A DNA stretch of 64,000 nucleotides from Pseudomonas frederiksbergensis (lineage in GTDB: Bacteria; Pseudomonadota; Gammaproteobacteria; Pseudomonadales; Pseudomonadaceae), in NCBI RefSeq assembly GCF_017114915.1, contig NZ_JAAUOE010000002.1:124001-188000 (forward strand), in the 5' to 3' direction. The notes under the pieces were generated by a model. That model was not told the DNA's origin. It was given only the letters and a program-made list of their open reading frames with translations, and made no database searches. Made by a program: the position numbers and the translations under genes. Shown here in pieces: positions 22,236-32,787 of the stretch; the first letter of the stretch is position 1; every line of letters begins with the position of its first letter.

Positions 22236-23765
22236 ATGACTACCACGCCTAAACCTTTGGTCCTGATTATTCTCGACGGCTTCGGTCACAGTGAGAGCCC
22301 TGAATCCAACGCCATCTATGCGGCGAAGAAGCCCGTACTGGACCGCCTGTGGGCCACCGTGCCGAACGGCCTGATCTCGGGCAGCGGCATGGACGTCGGC
22401 TTGCCGGACGGCCAGATGGGCAACTCCGAAGTTGGCCACATGAACCTCGGCGCCGGCCGGGTGGTCTATCAGGACTTCACCCGCGTGACCAAAGCGATCC
22501 GCGACGGCGAGTTCTTCGAGAACCCGACCCTCTGCGCCGCGGTGGATAAAGCCGTCGCTGCCGGCAAAGCCGTGCACTTCATGGGCCTGCTGTCCGATGG
22601 CGGTGTTCACAGTCACCAGGACCACCTGGTCGCCATGGCGGAACTGGCCTTCAAGCGCGGCGCCGAGAAAATCTACCTGCACGCCTTCCTCGATGGCCGC
22701 GACACGCCGCCGAAAAGCGCCCAGTCGTCCATCGAGTTGCTGGACGCAACCTTCCAGGCGCTCGGCAAAGGCCGGATCGCCAGCATCATTGGCCGTTACT
22801 ACGCCATGGACCGCGATAACCGCTGGGACCGCGTGTCCCAGGCCTACAACCTGATTGTCGATGGCACCAGCGAATTCAACGCCGCCACCGCACAGGAAGG
22901 CCTGCAAGCCGCTTACGAACGTGGCGAAAGCGACGAATTCGTCAAAGCCACCAGCATCGGTGAGCCAGTGAAGGTGGAAGATGGCGACGCCGTGGTCTTC
23001 ATGAACTTCCGCGCCGACCGTGCCCGCGAACTGACCCGCGTGTTCGTCGAAGACGATTTCAAGGAATTCGAACGTGCTCGCCAGCCAAAACTGGCCGGTT
23101 TCGTCATGCTGACCCAATACGCCGCCAGCATCCCCGCGCCGTCGGCCTTCGCCGCGAGCAGCCTGGACAACGTACTGGGCGATTACCTGGCGAAAAACGG
23201 CAAGACGCAGCTGCGCATCGCCGAAACCGAGAAGTACGCCCACGTGACCTTCTTCTTCTCCGGCGGTCGCGAAGAACCATTCCCGGGCGAAGAACGCATC
23301 CTGATCCCGTCGCCGAAAGTCGCCACCTACGACTTGCAGCCCGAGATGAGCGCCCCGGAAGTCACCGACCGCATCGTCGACGCCATCGAAAACCAGCGTT
23401 ACGACGTGATCGTGGTCAACTATGCCAACGGTGACATGGTCGGCCACAGTGGTGTGTTCGAGGCGGCAGTGAAAGCCGTGGAATGCCTGGACACCTGCGT
23501 CGGCCGCATCGTCGATGCGCTGGAAAAAGTCGGCGGCGAAGCCTTGATCACCGCCGACCACGGCAACGTCGAGCAAATGTCCGACGCCTCCACCGGCCAG
23601 GCCCACACCGCGCACACCACCGAGCCGGTGCCGTTCATCTATGTCGGCAAGCGTGACCTCAAGGTTCGCGAAGGCGGCGTGCTGGCGGACGTGGCGCCGA
23701 CCATGCTGAAGTTGCTGGGGCTTGAGAAGCCTGTGGAAATGACCGGGACTTCGATTCTGGTGTAA
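22236..23765 (+). CDS. gpmI: 2,3-bisphosphoglycerate-independent phosphoglycerate mutase
   Basis: 509 residues from the ATG at 22236 ([17 protein letters not shown]). Interconverts 3- and 2-phosphoglycerate via a phosphoserine enzyme with two Mn ions. Metal ligand motif ILDGFG, nucleophile S64 in [11 protein letters not shown], substrate loop FLDGRDTPP and NFRADRARE, and the metal-binding C-terminal [11 protein letters not shown] and [11 protein letters not shown]. It leads an apparent cluster with the EnvC-like gene and ctpA, separated from them by a REP pair. Confidence 0.97.
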   Translation: MTTTPKPLVLIILDGFGHSESPESNAIYAAKKPVLDRLWATVPNGLISGSGMDVGLPDGQMGNSEVGHMNLGAGRVVYQDFTRVTKAIRDGEFFENPTLCAAVDKAVAAGKAVHFMGLLSDGGVHSHQDHLVAMAELAFKRGAEKIYLHAFLDGRDTPPKSAQSSIELLDATFQALGKGRIASIIGRYYAMDRDNRWDRVSQAYNLIVDGTSEFNAATAQEGLQAAYERGESDEFVKATSIGEPVKVEDGDAVVFMNFRADRARELTRVFVEDDFKEFERARQPKLAGFVMLTQYAASIPAPSAFAASSLDNVLGDYLAKNGKTQLRIAETEKYAHVTFFFSGGREEPFPGEERILIPSPKVATYDLQPEMSAPEVTDRIVDAIENQRYDVIVVNYANGDMVGHSGVFEAAVKAVECLDTCVGRIVDALEKVGGEALITADHGNVEQMSDASTGQAHTAHTTEPVPFIYVGKRDLKVREGGVLADVAPTMLKLLGLEKPVEMTGTSILV

Positions 23766-23792
23766 TCCGCCTCTTCAAACACCGCCAAACCC

Positions 23793-23882
23793 TGTGGGAG
23801 CGAGCCTGCTCGCGATAGCAATCTGACCGTCAACATCCTTGTTGAATGTACTGATGCAATCGCGAGCAGGCTCGCTCCCACA
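23793..23882. repeat. Inverted REP pair (REPIN-like)
   Basis: Two 23-bp REP-type sequences, TGTGGGAGCGAGCCTGCTCG(CGA) and its reverse complement, stand 44 bp apart in inverted orientation at 23793-23815 and 23860-23882. Each contains its own GAGC-GCTC hairpin. This is the layout of a REP doublet in the 3' gap after gpmI. Confidence 0.88.
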
Positions 23883-23985
23883 TTGGTTTTCAGTCCAGTT
23901 ATCACACAACCCCAATTGGGCATTTTTTTTGCTGCGCTTGGCGGGCATACTAGGCCCGTCCCTTTCCCTGGTGTCGCCCGCCTCT

Positions 23986-25278
23986 ATGCTTCGCGTCCTG
24001 ATAGCCCTCGCTCTGACATGCCTGCTCCAACCGGCCTTTGCCGACGAGCGCACGCAAACCCAACAACAGTTGGACGCCACGCGTCAGGACATTGCCGAGC
24101 TGAAAAAACTGCTGGGCAAGCTCCAGGAAGAAAAGTCCGGGGTGCAGAAAGACCTCAAGGGCACCGAAACCGAGATGGGCAAGCTCGAGAAGCAGGTCGA
24201 GGCGCTGCAAAAAGAGCTGAAGAAAAGCGAATCCGAGCTGCAGCGACTCGATGCCGAGAAAAAAAAACTCCAGAGCGCGCGCGTTGAACAGCAACGACTG
24301 ATCGCCATCCAGGCCCGCGCGGCCTATCAGAATGGCCGTCAGGAGTATCTGAAACTGCTGCTCAACCAGCAGAACCCGGAAAAATTCGCCCGCACCCTTA
24401 CCTATTACGACTACCTGAGCCAGGCCCGCCTGGAGCAGCTGAAGAACTTCAACGAGACCCTGCGCCAGCTGGCCAATGTCGAAAAAGACATCGCCATGCA
24501 GCAAGCCCAGTTGCTGGTGCAGAAAAGCAGCCTCGACAGCCAGCGCGACGAGCTCGACAAGGTCCGCAAAGAGCGCCAGCAAGTCCTGGCCAAGCTGAAT
24601 GACGACGTTAAGGCTCGCGACCAGAAACTGGCCGCCCGCGAGCAGGATCAGGCGGACCTGTCTAAAGTCCTTAAAACTATCGAAGAAACCTTGGCCCGTC
24701 AGGCCCGTGAGGCAGAAGAAGCGCGGCAAAAAGCGCTGATCGCCCAGCAGGAAGCCGAAAAAAAGCGGTTACGTGAGGCTCAGGCTGCGGCAGACGCCAG
24801 CGACGCCCCACGCAAACCCGCCAAATCGACACCCGGTGCTCTGGTTTCAAGTTCAGGCGAGACCTTTGGCGGCCCCTTTGCTTCCACCCGCGGCAAACTG
24901 CCATGGCCGGTTGATGGTCGACTGCTGGCGCGCTTCGGTGAAACCCGTGGCGACGATGCCCGAACCAAATGGGACGGCGTGATGATCAGCGCCTCCGCCG
25001 GCAGCCAGGTGCATGCCGTGCACGGCGGTCGCGTGGTGTTTGCCGACTGGCTGCGTGGGGCCGGGTTGCTGGTGATTCTCGACCACGGCAACGGTTTCTT
25101 GAGTCTTTACGGTCACAACCAGACGCTGCTCAAGTCGGCCGGTGACGTGGTAAAAGCCGGTGAGTCCATCTCCACTGTCGGTAACAGTGGCGGGCAGGAC
25201 ACACCAGCACTGTATTTCGCTATTCGTCAGCAGGGTCACCCGAGTGATCCGGCGCAATGGTGCCGCGCGCAAGGATAG
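23986..25278 (+). CDS. EnvC-like murein hydrolase activator (degenerate LytM)
   Basis: 430 residues from the ATG at 23986 (MLRVLIALALTCLLQPAFA, signal peptide). Long coiled coils fill about 20-280 (repeated LEKQVEALQKELKKSE-type heptads). A linker follows, then a C-terminal LytM/M23 fold (about 315-430). The zinc ligands of active M23 enzymes are missing: the HxxxD site reads KWDGVMI and the HxH site reads LYFAI; only GHN remains. This is the EnvC pattern, in which the protein activates amidases such as AmiB rather than cutting murein. ctpA follows after 34 nt. Confidence 0.9.
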   Translation: MLRVLIALALTCLLQPAFADERTQTQQQLDATRQDIAELKKLLGKLQEEKSGVQKDLKGTETEMGKLEKQVEALQKELKKSESELQRLDAEKKKLQSARVEQQRLIAIQARAAYQNGRQEYLKLLLNQQNPEKFARTLTYYDYLSQARLEQLKNFNETLRQLANVEKDIAMQQAQLLVQKSSLDSQRDELDKVRKERQQVLAKLNDDVKARDQKLAAREQDQADLSKVLKTIEETLARQAREAEEARQKALIAQQEAEKKRLREAQAAADASDAPRKPAKSTPGALVSSSGETFGGPFASTRGKLPWPVDGRLLARFGETRGDDARTKWDGVMISASAGSQVHAVHGGRVVFADWLRGAGLLVILDHGNGFLSLYGHNQTLLKSAGDVVKAGESISTVGNSGGQDTPALYFAIRQQGHPSDPAQWCRAQG

Positions 25279-25312
25279 GCGTTGAGTCACCTACATTAGG
25301 AGTTCGTTCGAC

Positions 25313-26632
25313 ATGCTGCATTTGTCCCGCCTTACCTCGCTGGCCCTGACGATCGCCCTGGTGATCGGCGCGCCGTTGGCGTTTGCCGCTCAACCGGCCC
25401 CGGCGGTCGCGCCTGCCGGCACCGCTGCGACCACCAAGGCGCCATTGCCGCTGGACGAATTGCGCACCTTTGCCGAAGTCATGGACCGGATCAAGGCCGC
25501 CTATGTAGAGCCGGTGGACGACAAGACCCTGCTGGAAAACGCCATCAAAGGCATGCTCAGCAACCTCGACCCGCACTCCGCCTATCTGGGCCCGGAAGAC
25601 TTCACTGAGTTGCAGGAAAGCACCAGCGGCGAATTCGGCGGCCTGGGCATCGAAGTCGGCGCCGAAGACGGGTTCATCAAAGTGGTGTCGCCCATCGATG
25701 ACACCCCGGCCTCCAAGGCTGGCATCCAGGCCGGCGACTTCATCGTCAAGATCAACGGCCAGCCGACTCGCGGCCAGAGCATGACCGAAGCCGTGGACAA
25801 GATGCGCGGCAAGATCGGCCAGAAGATCACCCTGACCCTGGTACGCGACGGCGGCGCGCCGTTCGACGTGACGCTGGTCCGCGCCATCATCCAAGTGAAG
25901 AGCGTGAAGAGCCAGCTGCTGGAGTCCGGCTACGGTTACATCCGCATCACCCAGTTCCAGGTCAAGACCGGCGAAGAGGTCTCCAAGGCCCTGGCCAAGT
26001 TGCGCAAGGACAACGGCAAGAAGCTCAGCGGCATCGTCCTCGACCTGCGTAACAACCCCGGCGGCGTGCTGCAATCGGCGGTGGAAGTGGTCGACCATTT
26101 CATCACCAAGGGCCTGATCGTCTACACCAAGGGCCGCATCGCCAACTCCGAACTGCGCTTCTCCGCCACCGGCAAGGACGAAAGCGAAGCGGTGCCAATG
26201 GTCGTACTGATCAACGGCGGCAGTGCCTCAGCCTCGGAAATTGTCGCCGGTGCCCTGCAGGATCAGAAACGCGCGGTGGTCATGGGCACCACCAGTTTCG
26301 GCAAAGGCTCGGTCCAGACCGTGTTGCCGCTGAACAACGAACGCGCACTGAAAATCACCACGGCGCTGTACTACACGCCCAATGGCCGCTCGATCCAGGC
26401 TCAGGGCATCGTCCCGGACATCGAAGTGCGCAAGGCCAAAATCACCAACGAGCAGGACGGCGAATACTTCAAGGAAGCCGATCTGCAAGGCCACCTGGGC
26501 AATGGCAACGGCGGCGCCGACAAACCGACCGGTTCCGGCGGCAAAGCCAAGGCCATGCCGCAGGACGACGATTACCAATTGGCCCAGGCCCTGAGCCTGC
26601 TCAAAGGACTGAGCATCACCCGCGGCCACTGA
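25313..26632 (+). CDS. ctpA: Carboxyl-terminal processing peptidase (S41)
   Basis: 439 residues. Periplasmic serine protease with a signal peptide (cut near AFA, residue 25), PDZ domain (about 100-180, GGLGIEVG, ASKAGIQAGDFIVKING) and S41 catalytic domain with the Ser306/Lys331 dyad in NGGSASASEI and TTSFGKGSVQT. In pseudomonads CtpA trims cell-wall hydrolases, which fits its position after the EnvC-like gene. The polysaccharide deacetylase gene starts 1 nt after its stop. Confidence 0.95.
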   Translation: MLHLSRLTSLALTIALVIGAPLAFAAQPAPAVAPAGTAATTKAPLPLDELRTFAEVMDRIKAAYVEPVDDKTLLENAIKGMLSNLDPHSAYLGPEDFTELQESTSGEFGGLGIEVGAEDGFIKVVSPIDDTPASKAGIQAGDFIVKINGQPTRGQSMTEAVDKMRGKIGQKITLTLVRDGGAPFDVTLVRAIIQVKSVKSQLLESGYGYIRITQFQVKTGEEVSKALAKLRKDNGKKLSGIVLDLRNNPGGVLQSAVEVVDHFITKGLIVYTKGRIANSELRFSATGKDESEAVPMVVLINGGSASASEIVAGALQDQKRAVVMGTTSFGKGSVQTVLPLNNERALKITTALYYTPNGRSIQAQGIVPDIEVRKAKITNEQDGEYFKEADLQGHLGNGNGGADKPTGSGGKAKAMPQDDDYQLAQALSLLKGLSITRGH

Positions 26633-26633
26633 G

Positions 26634-27431
26634 ATGCGTCTGCGGTTACTCCTCGGCCTGCTGTGCAGTCTGGCGGGTGTGGCTCACGCGGCGCCCGTCA
26701 CGACAGCGACCACACCTCACAAGGCTTACCTGAGCCTGATCATCGATGACCTGGGGCAGAACCTGCCCCAGGATCGCCGCGTGCTGGCCCTGCCCGGCCC
26801 GGTGACCACGGCGATCATGCCCGACACGCCCCACGCCACCGACTTCGCCCGCCAAGCCCATCGCGCCGGCAAGACCGTCATCCTGCACATGCCCATGGCT
26901 CCGGCCACCGGACCGTTTGCCTGGCATCCCGACCTTTCCATCGAAGAACTCGAGAAACGCCTGAACGCGGCGTTCAAGGTCGTGCCATACACCGCTGGTA
27001 TCAACAACCACATGGGCAGCCGCATGACCGCTCAGCGACCGGCGATGGCCTGGCTGATGGCGGACCTGCAGCGTCGACACAAGTTTTTCGTCGACAGCCG
27101 CACCAGCGCGCAAACCGTGGCGGCCGCCGAGGCGCAGAAGATTGGTCTGGCGAGCGTTTCGCGGGATGTATTCCTGGACGATGAGCCCACTGAAGCCGCG
27201 ATCTTCACTCAGCTACAGACCGCGATCAGCCTGGCGCGCAAGCAGGGTTCGGCGGTGATGATCGGGCATCCGTATCCGCAGACATTAGCGGTGCTTGAAC
27301 GTGAATTGCCCAAGCTCAAGGCTCAGGGCATTGACTGGATCGACATCAAACAGATGATCAGCGTGCGCGGCAATCGTGCCACGGCAGCGCACGGCAAGGA
27401 TGGTCAGTACCGCCTCCCGACTGCCCGGTAA
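26634..27431 (+). CDS. Divergent polysaccharide deacetylase (YibQ-type)
   Basis: 265 residues with a signal peptide (MRLRLLLGLLCSLAGVAHA). The fold resembles NodB deacetylases: LSLIIDDLGQN, LHMPMAP, NNHMGSRMT, VDSRTSAQT and IGHPYPQTLAVL. It starts 1 nt after ctpA, so it belongs to the envC-like/ctpA transcript. The family's substrate is not established; a periplasmic role on envelope glycan is inferred from the neighbours. Confidence 0.88.
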   Translation: MRLRLLLGLLCSLAGVAHAAPVTTATTPHKAYLSLIIDDLGQNLPQDRRVLALPGPVTTAIMPDTPHATDFARQAHRAGKTVILHMPMAPATGPFAWHPDLSIEELEKRLNAAFKVVPYTAGINNHMGSRMTAQRPAMAWLMADLQRRHKFFVDSRTSAQTVAAAEAQKIGLASVSRDVFLDDEPTEAAIFTQLQTAISLARKQGSAVMIGHPYPQTLAVLERELPKLKAQGIDWIDIKQMISVRGNRATAAHGKDGQYRLPTAR

Positions 27432-27529
27432 TTCCTCCCAGCCCACTCCATTTCGCGATAACTATTCATACCTGCCGGTACGCCGCCACGTGCCACGATA
27501 GCGCTCACCCCGAATTTCATCACCAAGGA

Positions 27530-28765
27530 ATGGACATGAAATATCTCAGCTTCTTTTGCTTCGCAGGCTTGATTGGTCTGCCGGCTATTTCCGCAATGCA
27601 GGCCCGCGACCTGGGCGAAGGCGCCATCAACGAATCCCCTTCAAGAGCCCTGCAAAACAGTGAGCATTTTTATGAGATCTGGAGTGGCGTGGGACGACTC
27701 AGTCTCCAATCGGGCGAGATTTGCAGCGCCGTTCTACTGGATACGCGAAACAGGCAAGGCCGAGCCACTGGCCCTGCTTACCTGCTCACCAGCGGTCATT
27801 GCGTGTTCTTTGAGTACGGTTCGGCGCGGACCAATCTGCCTTTGAAAGCCAGCGTCACCTTCCACTACTTTCATGACATGCCACAGCGTAAGCGCCGTTA
27901 CACCATCCGGACCGCCCGATGGAGCAGCCTGGTCGGGACCGATCTTGCAGTACTCGAGGTCGACGCAACATTGGCGTCGCTGATACAGGCCGGGGTCAAC
28001 CCGCTCAAGCTCGCGTCCCATCAAACCTACGAGAGTCAGGATGCGCTTAACGTTGGCGCGCCGGGTGGCTTTACCAAACAGGGGCTTCGATTGAGCGCCT
28101 GCGCTGAACAAACCGCCGGAACGTTCATCGATCATCCCGGGGTCTTCCCTTTGGCCATGAAAAACAGCTGCGACCTTCACGCCGGCAGCTCCGGCAGCCC
28201 GATGCTGAACCGCCGCACCAATGAAATCACCGGCATCGTCAGTAAAGTCATGGCCTCCCGCAATACCCCAGCGCCACCCGACTGTGAGCACTCGACGTCT
28301 TGCAAGGCCGCTCGCTTCAACTACAGCTACTCGGCCAATTTTCTGCACAAATGCTTTATTGACGGTGTCTTCACCCGCGATGGAGCGGACTGTTCGCTGG
28401 AGCCAGTCGAGCTGACTGTCACTGAACCCTGGAAGCTCAAGTCATACGTTCATAGAACGCAAAACGCGGAGGGGCAGATCGTATTGCCTACGTGGGATTT
28501 CAGGTTCTCCCTCGATACGCCCTTGTATCGCTACAAAACGGTCCGTAACGCCTGGGACTGCAAGGCTCCCGACAATTACAGCGCCGCCACCAGCGCTGAA
28601 GATGCTTACATCAATACTGAAATCGGGCCACAAAGCGGCGCACATGCACTCTGCATTATCGGCGTCGCCTCAGGGGAACAGCAGCTGACAAGGGCGACGC
28701 TGAATAACGTGTTTACAAGTGCCGTGTACTTGAGCGCGACACCGGACGCTACGCTTCAGAGATAG
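27530..28765 (+). CDS. Exported trypsin-like serine protease
   Basis: 411 residues with a signal peptide (MDMKYLSFFCFAGLIGLPAISA). The chymotrypsin-fold triad is visible: His in LLTSGHCVF, Asp in GTDLAVLEVD and Ser in HAGSSGSPML. The C-terminal ~130 residues (after about 280) have no recognised motif, with several Cys that may form disulfides. An AAGGAATGG-type ribosome-binding site precedes the start. It converges with the amino-acid-binding protein gene, overlapping it by 10 nt. The substrate is unknown; a secreted or periplasmic site is inferred. Confidence 0.85.
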   Translation: MDMKYLSFFCFAGLIGLPAISAMQARDLGEGAINESPSRALQNSEHFYEIWSGVGRLSLQSGEICSAVLLDTRNRQGRATGPAYLLTSGHCVFFEYGSARTNLPLKASVTFHYFHDMPQRKRRYTIRTARWSSLVGTDLAVLEVDATLASLIQAGVNPLKLASHQTYESQDALNVGAPGGFTKQGLRLSACAEQTAGTFIDHPGVFPLAMKNSCDLHAGSSGSPMLNRRTNEITGIVSKVMASRNTPAPPDCEHSTSCKAARFNYSYSANFLHKCFIDGVFTRDGADCSLEPVELTVTEPWKLKSYVHRTQNAEGQIVLPTWDFRFSLDTPLYRYKTVRNAWDCKAPDNYSAATSAEDAYINTEIGPQSGAHALCIIGVASGEQQLTRATLNNVFTSAVYLSATPDATLQR

Positions 28766-29511
28766 CGCCCCATGATGTCGTCAACGATGCCTTCCTTGCG
28801 CAACTGATCCAGCGCGGCTTGCAGCTTGGCGACGGTTTCGTCCGGCACGTCCTTGTTCAGCGCCAGGTACAACTCGGCGCTGTTGAAGCGCAGTACGGTC
28901 TTGAGCCCGGTCACCCCATCCTGACGCGCCAGGTAACGCCCGGCCGGATCGCCGGTGGCCCACAGGTCAATCTGACCGTTAACCAGCTTCTTCGCGTTGT
29001 CCTGGTCGCGCAACACCACAATCGGCTTCAGGCCTTGCTTGGCCAGCGTCTCGGCAATCGCATCACCCTTGTAGGCACCAATCTTGTAGTTGCGCGCCTG
29101 CTCCAGCGATTCAAGGGTGATCTTGCTATCGCCCTTGGCCAGCATGATCCAGTCGTCCGGGCCGATAGGGCCGACCCACTTGAAGAGTTTCTCGCGATCC
29201 GGCAACCGCGCCATCACGAACACGCCATAACCGGGCTTTTCCAGGGCGAGTTTGTAGATTCGCTCCCAAGGGAAGCGCAGCGTCAGGCTGTAGGGGATGT
29301 CGGCGCGTTTGAACATCTCGCGGACGATGTCCACGGCGATACCATTGATGTTCTCGTCCTGGGCGAAGTTCTTGCCGTTCTTCGCCATGTTGTAAGGGGG
29401 AAAATTCTCTGTCAGCAACACCAGGCCAGTGCCGGGACTTTCTTCGGCGTGAACTCCGTTGATGAACAACAGAGAAGCGCTGGCGAGAGCAAGAAGAAGT
29501 CGTTTAAGCAT
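28756..29511 (-). CDS. Periplasmic substrate-binding protein, family 3 (amino-acid type)
   Basis: 251 residues with a signal peptide (MLKRLLLALASASLLFINGVHA). Bilobed family 3 solute-binding fold (LVLLTENFPPYNM, GIAVDIVREMFKRADIPYSL, GAYKGDAIAETLAKQGL). No permease or ATPase gene is adjacent, so it may act as an orphan sensor or with a distant transporter. It lies 71 nt downstream of hisF on the same strand and may be co-transcribed with the his genes. Confidence 0.87.
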   Translation of the reverse strand: MLKRLLLALASASLLFINGVHAEESPGTGLVLLTENFPPYNMAKNGKNFAQDENINGIAVDIVREMFKRADIPYSLTLRFPWERIYKLALEKPGYGVFVMARLPDREKLFKWVGPIGPDDWIMLAKGDSKITLESLEQARNYKIGAYKGDAIAETLAKQGLKPIVVLRDQDNAKKLVNGQIDLWATGDPAGRYLARQDGVTGLKTVLRFNSAELYLALNKDVPDETVAKLQAALDQLRKEGIVDDIMGRYL

Positions 29512-29582
29512 GTCGGGCTACCGGAATCCATGGCGTGCCCAAGAGTGCCTTGAGCCCGCCATGCTGTCCACTGGCCTGTTGT

Positions 29583-30353
29583 TTAACGCATGACGATTCC
29601 GCGATGGGCCATGTAAGCCTTGGCTTCCTGCACGGTGTATTCGCCGAAGTGGAAAATACTCGCCGCCAATACCGCACTGGCATGACCTTCGAGAATGCCA
29701 TCGGCCAGGTGCTGCAAGTTACCGACACCGCCGGACGCGATCACCGGAATCCCCAGTGCATCGCTGATGGCACGGGTGACGCCCAGGTCGAAGCCGTTTT
29801 TCATGCCGTCCTGGTCCATGCTGGTCAGCAGAATTTCACCGGCACCCAGGCCTTCCATCTTTTTCGCCCACTCAACGGCGTCCAGACCGGTAGGTTTGCG
29901 ACCACCGTGGGTAAAGATTTCCCAGCGCGGAGTTTCGCCCGGGCCAGAAACCTTCTTGGCGTCGATGGCCACGACGATGCACTGCGAGCCGAAATGCTGC
30001 GCCGCTTCGCCAACGAATTCCGGGTTGAACACCGCGGCGGTGTTGATCGAGACCTTGTCCGCGCCGGCATTGAGCAGGTTACGGATGTCCTGCACGGTGC
30101 GCACGCCGCCGCCCACGGTCAGCGGGATGAACACCTGGCTGGCCATGCGTTCGACGGTATGCAACGTGGTGTCGCGACCGTCGACGCTGGCGGTGATGTC
30201 GAGAAAGGTAATCTCGTCGGCACCTTGCTCGTCATAACGACGGGCGATTTCCACCGGGTCGCCGGCATCGCGAATGTTCTCGAACTTGACGCCCTTGACC
30301 ACCCGGCCGTTATCCACGTCCAGGCAAGGGATGATGCGTTTGGCCAGCGCCAT
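29583..30353 (-). CDS. hisF: Imidazole glycerol phosphate synthase cyclase subunit
   Basis: 256 residues, (beta/alpha)8 barrel that converts PRFAR plus HisH-derived ammonia to IGP and AICAR. Catalytic Asp in [14 protein letters not shown] (D12), phosphate-binding segments [10 protein letters not shown] and [10 protein letters not shown], and [10 protein letters not shown]. It is 9 nt from hisA. Confidence 0.97.
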   Translation of the reverse strand: MALAKRIIPCLDVDNGRVVKGVKFENIRDAGDPVEIARRYDEQGADEITFLDITASVDGRDTTLHTVERMASQVFIPLTVGGGVRTVQDIRNLLNAGADKVSINTAAVFNPEFVGEAAQHFGSQCIVVAIDAKKVSGPGETPRWEIFTHGGRKPTGLDAVEWAKKMEGLGAGEILLTSMDQDGMKNGFDLGVTRAISDALGIPVIASGGVGNLQHLADGILEGHASAVLAASIFHFGEYTVQEAKAYMAHRGIVMR

Positions 30354-30362
30354 GGTGAGTCC

Positions 30363-31100
30363 TCAGCCTTTGTACGAATCGCAGAAAGCTTGCGCTTCAG
30401 CGACGTCGAGGGTGCCTTCGTAGATCGCGCGGCCCGTGATGGCGCCGATGATGCCTGGCGCCTTGGCGTCAAGCAGCGACTTGATGTCACCCAGATTGTG
30501 GATACCGCCGGAAGCGATCACCGGGATCTTCGTCGCAGCAGCCAAAGCAGCGGTGTAAGAGACGTTGCAGCCCTGCATCATGCCGTCTTTGGCGATGTCG
30601 GTATAAACGATCGCGGACACGCCGTCGGCTTCGAATTGCTTGGCCAGGTCGATGACCTGCACGGTGCTGATTTCGGCCCAGCCGTCGGTGGCGACGAAAC
30701 CGTCTTTGGCATCCAGACCGACGATCACTTTGCCCGGAAATGCGCGGCAGGCTTCAGCGACGAAGGCCGGATCTTTCACGGCTTTGGTGCCGATGATCAC
30801 GTAGCTCACGCCCGCTTTCACGTAGTGTTCAATGGTTTCCAGCGAGCGGATACCGCCGCCGATCTGAATCGGCAGGTTCGGGTAGCGCTTGGCGATGGCG
30901 GTGACCACTTCGCCGTTGACCGGCTGGCCTTCGAACGCGCCATTCAGGTCGACCAGATGCAGACGACGGCAACCGCCCTCCACCCACTTGGCAGCCATGC
31001 TCACCGGGTCATCGGAGAACACCGTGGAATCTTCCATGCGGCCCTGGCGCAGACGAACACAGGCACCGTCTTTAAGATCGATAGCGGGAATAATCAGCAT
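30363..31100 (-). CDS. hisA: ProFAR isomerase
   Basis: 245 residues from the ATG at 31098-31100 ([12 protein letters not shown]); an upstream in-frame start would add five residues without family support. Aldose-ketose isomerase of histidine synthesis. Catalytic Asp8 in AIDLKDG and the distal Asp in YTDIAKDGM; phosphate loops GGGIRS and ASGGIHN. Follows DUF2164 by 42 nt. Confidence 0.96.
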   Translation of the reverse strand: MLIIPAIDLKDGACVRLRQGRMEDSTVFSDDPVSMAAKWVEGGCRRLHLVDLNGAFEGQPVNGEVVTAIAKRYPNLPIQIGGGIRSLETIEHYVKAGVSYVIIGTKAVKDPAFVAEACRAFPGKVIVGLDAKDGFVATDGWAEISTVQVIDLAKQFEADGVSAIVYTDIAKDGMMQGCNVSYTAALAAATKIPVIASGGIHNLGDIKSLLDAKAPGIIGAITGRAIYEGTLDVAEAQAFCDSYKG

Positions 31101-31142
31101 CTGGCAAACCTTCAAATTCGAGTGTTCAGCTTGGCTCGGAAA

Positions 31143-31403
31143 TCAGTTTTTCTCGAGCGCCCACAGGTCGCTTTCGATGCTTTCGAACCTCTCTTTGAGG
31201 TGCGTCTGCACATCGAAAATCGCCCTGTTGTAAAAGTGCGGAGCAATTTCGCGGGTAAACAGCTCAAGGATTTCAGCCGCTTCGAACGAACCCAGGTTCA
31301 GTTCGAAACGGTCTTCCATGAAGCGTTTGATCTTGTGATTGGCCTCGCTCTCCTGTTCGGGAGTGAGGGTCAGGATCGGCGGCTTGCTCTTCTTGACAGC
31401 CAT
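31143..31403 (-). CDS. DUF2164 domain protein
   Basis: 86 residues, mostly helical, with a lysine-rich N-terminus (MAVKKSKPPILTLTPEQ) and a body matching DUF2164 (IKRFMEDRFELNLGSFEAAEILELFTREIAPHFYNRAI, ESIESDLWALEK). The gene sits directly between hisH (start codon borders it) and hisA on the his transcript. The function is unknown. Confidence 0.85.
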   Translation of the reverse strand: MAVKKSKPPILTLTPEQESEANHKIKRFMEDRFELNLGSFEAAEILELFTREIAPHFYNRAIFDVQTHLKERFESIESDLWALEKN

Positions 31404-32042
31404 TTACCAGCGACCGTCCCACGCGGCGAAGTTCTGCAGCAATTGCAGGCCATGGGTGTGGCTCTTCTCCGGGTGGAACTGCACGGCGAAACGCGAGCCC
31501 TCGGCCAGCGCGGCGGCGAAATCGACGCCGTAGTGACCGCTACCGACCACTTGCCGTGCATTGCCGGCAGCGATGTAGTAGCTGTGCACGAAGTAGAAAC
31601 GCGCCAGGTCCGGAATGTTGTGCCACAGCGGGTGAGTCACCGTCTGCTTCACTTCGTTCCAGCCCATGTGCGGCACTTTCAGGTGTTCGCCATCCTCATG
31701 CAAATCCTTGCCGAAGAACTTCACCTGGCCCGGGAACAGGCCGATGCAATCGACGCCGTCGTTCTCTTCGCTGCACTCGAGTAAGGCTTGCATGCCCACG
31801 CAGATGCCGAGAAACGGACGATCCTGGCTGACTTCACGCACCAGCGAGTCGAAGCCCAGGCGACGGATCTCCGCCATGCAATCGCGAATCGCGCCAACAC
31901 CGGGGAATACCACCCGGTCGGCTTCGCGAATCACATCGGCATCGCTGGTGATCAGGACCTTGCCGGCACCAACGTGCTCGAGGGCCTTGGCCACCGAGTG
32001 CAGGTTGCCCATGCCGTAATCGATAACCGCGACCGTCTGCAT
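31404..32042 (-). CDS. hisH: Imidazole glycerol phosphate synthase glutaminase subunit
   Basis: 212 residues, class I glutamine amidotransferase feeding ammonia to HisF. Nucleophile Cys81 in [13 protein letters not shown] and the His/Glu pair in [17 protein letters not shown]. Start shares one base with the hisB stop codon; the stop is directly followed by DUF2164. Confidence 0.97.
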   Translation of the reverse strand: MQTVAVIDYGMGNLHSVAKALEHVGAGKVLITSDADVIREADRVVFPGVGAIRDCMAEIRRLGFDSLVREVSQDRPFLGICVGMQALLECSEENDGVDCIGLFPGQVKFFGKDLHEDGEHLKVPHMGWNEVKQTVTHPLWHNIPDLARFYFVHSYYIAAGNARQVVGSGHYGVDFAAALAEGSRFAVQFHPEKSHTHGLQLLQNFAAWDGRW

Positions 32043-32635
32043 TACAGAACGCCTTTGGTCGAAGGCATTTGCCCGGCCATGCGGTCATCCAGCTCCACGG
32101 CCATGCGCAGTGCGCGGCCGAAAGCCTTGAACACGGTCTCGATCTGGTGGTGGGTGTTGTGCCCGCGCAGATTGTCGATGTGCAGGGTGACGTTGGCGTG
32201 GTTGACGAAGCCCTGGAAGAATTCCTGGAACAGGTCAACGTCGAAGCCGCCAACGGTAGCGCGGGTATACGGAACATGCATCTGCAGGCCAGGACGGCCG
32301 GAGAAGTCGATCACCACACGCGACAGCGCTTCATCGAGCGGCACGTAGGCGTGGCCGTAGCGACGGATGCCTTTCTTGTCGCCGATGGCTTTGGTGAAGG
32401 CTTGACCCAGGGTGATACCGACGTCTTCCACCGTGTGGTGGTCGTCGATATGCAGGTCGCCCTTGCTGACAATATCCAGGTCGATCAGCCCGTGACGGGC
32501 GATCTGGTCCAGCATGTGCTCAAGAAAAGGTACACCGATATCAAATCGGGCCTTTCCGGTGCCATCCAGGTTGATCGAGGCTTTGATCTGGGTTTCCAGA
32601 GTGTCGCGCTCGACAGACGCCATACGTTCGGCCAT
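32042..32635 (-). CDS. hisB: Imidazoleglycerol-phosphate dehydratase
   Basis: 197 residues, monofunctional IGPD without the E. coli phosphatase domain. Metal motifs [12 protein letters not shown] and [32 protein letters not shown]. An ATG one codon upstream (32638) is also possible. First gene of the hisB-hisH-DUF2164-hisA-hisF run; the promoter should lie in 32636-32787. Confidence 0.96.
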   Translation of the reverse strand: MAERMASVERDTLETQIKASINLDGTGKARFDIGVPFLEHMLDQIARHGLIDLDIVSKGDLHIDDHHTVEDVGITLGQAFTKAIGDKKGIRRYGHAYVPLDEALSRVVIDFSGRPGLQMHVPYTRATVGGFDVDLFQEFFQGFVNHANVTLHIDNLRGHNTHHQIETVFKAFGRALRMAVELDDRMAGQMPSTKGVL

Positions 32636-32787
32636 CACCAGCTCCGCAAAAAATCATTGGGGCGAAAAAGGCAGCCATTATAGGGTCGCGGGCGCTAAAC
32701 AGAAACACAGGAGGTGATATCACTGACGGAGTGAACCCAATGCCGCCGGGGATAGACATGTCCATACAAGCAAAAGATCGCAGCCTC

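Noticed and set aside
23839..23985. Upstream extension of the EnvC-like protein
   Set aside because: The extension would start inside the REP pair and hide a clean signal peptide beginning at 23986.
29535..31784. Long plus-strand open frame of about 750 codons antisense to hisF, hisA, DUF2164 and hisH
   Set aside because: Composition is a mirror of the GC-rich his genes, with no family motifs; the minus-strand genes are unmistakable.
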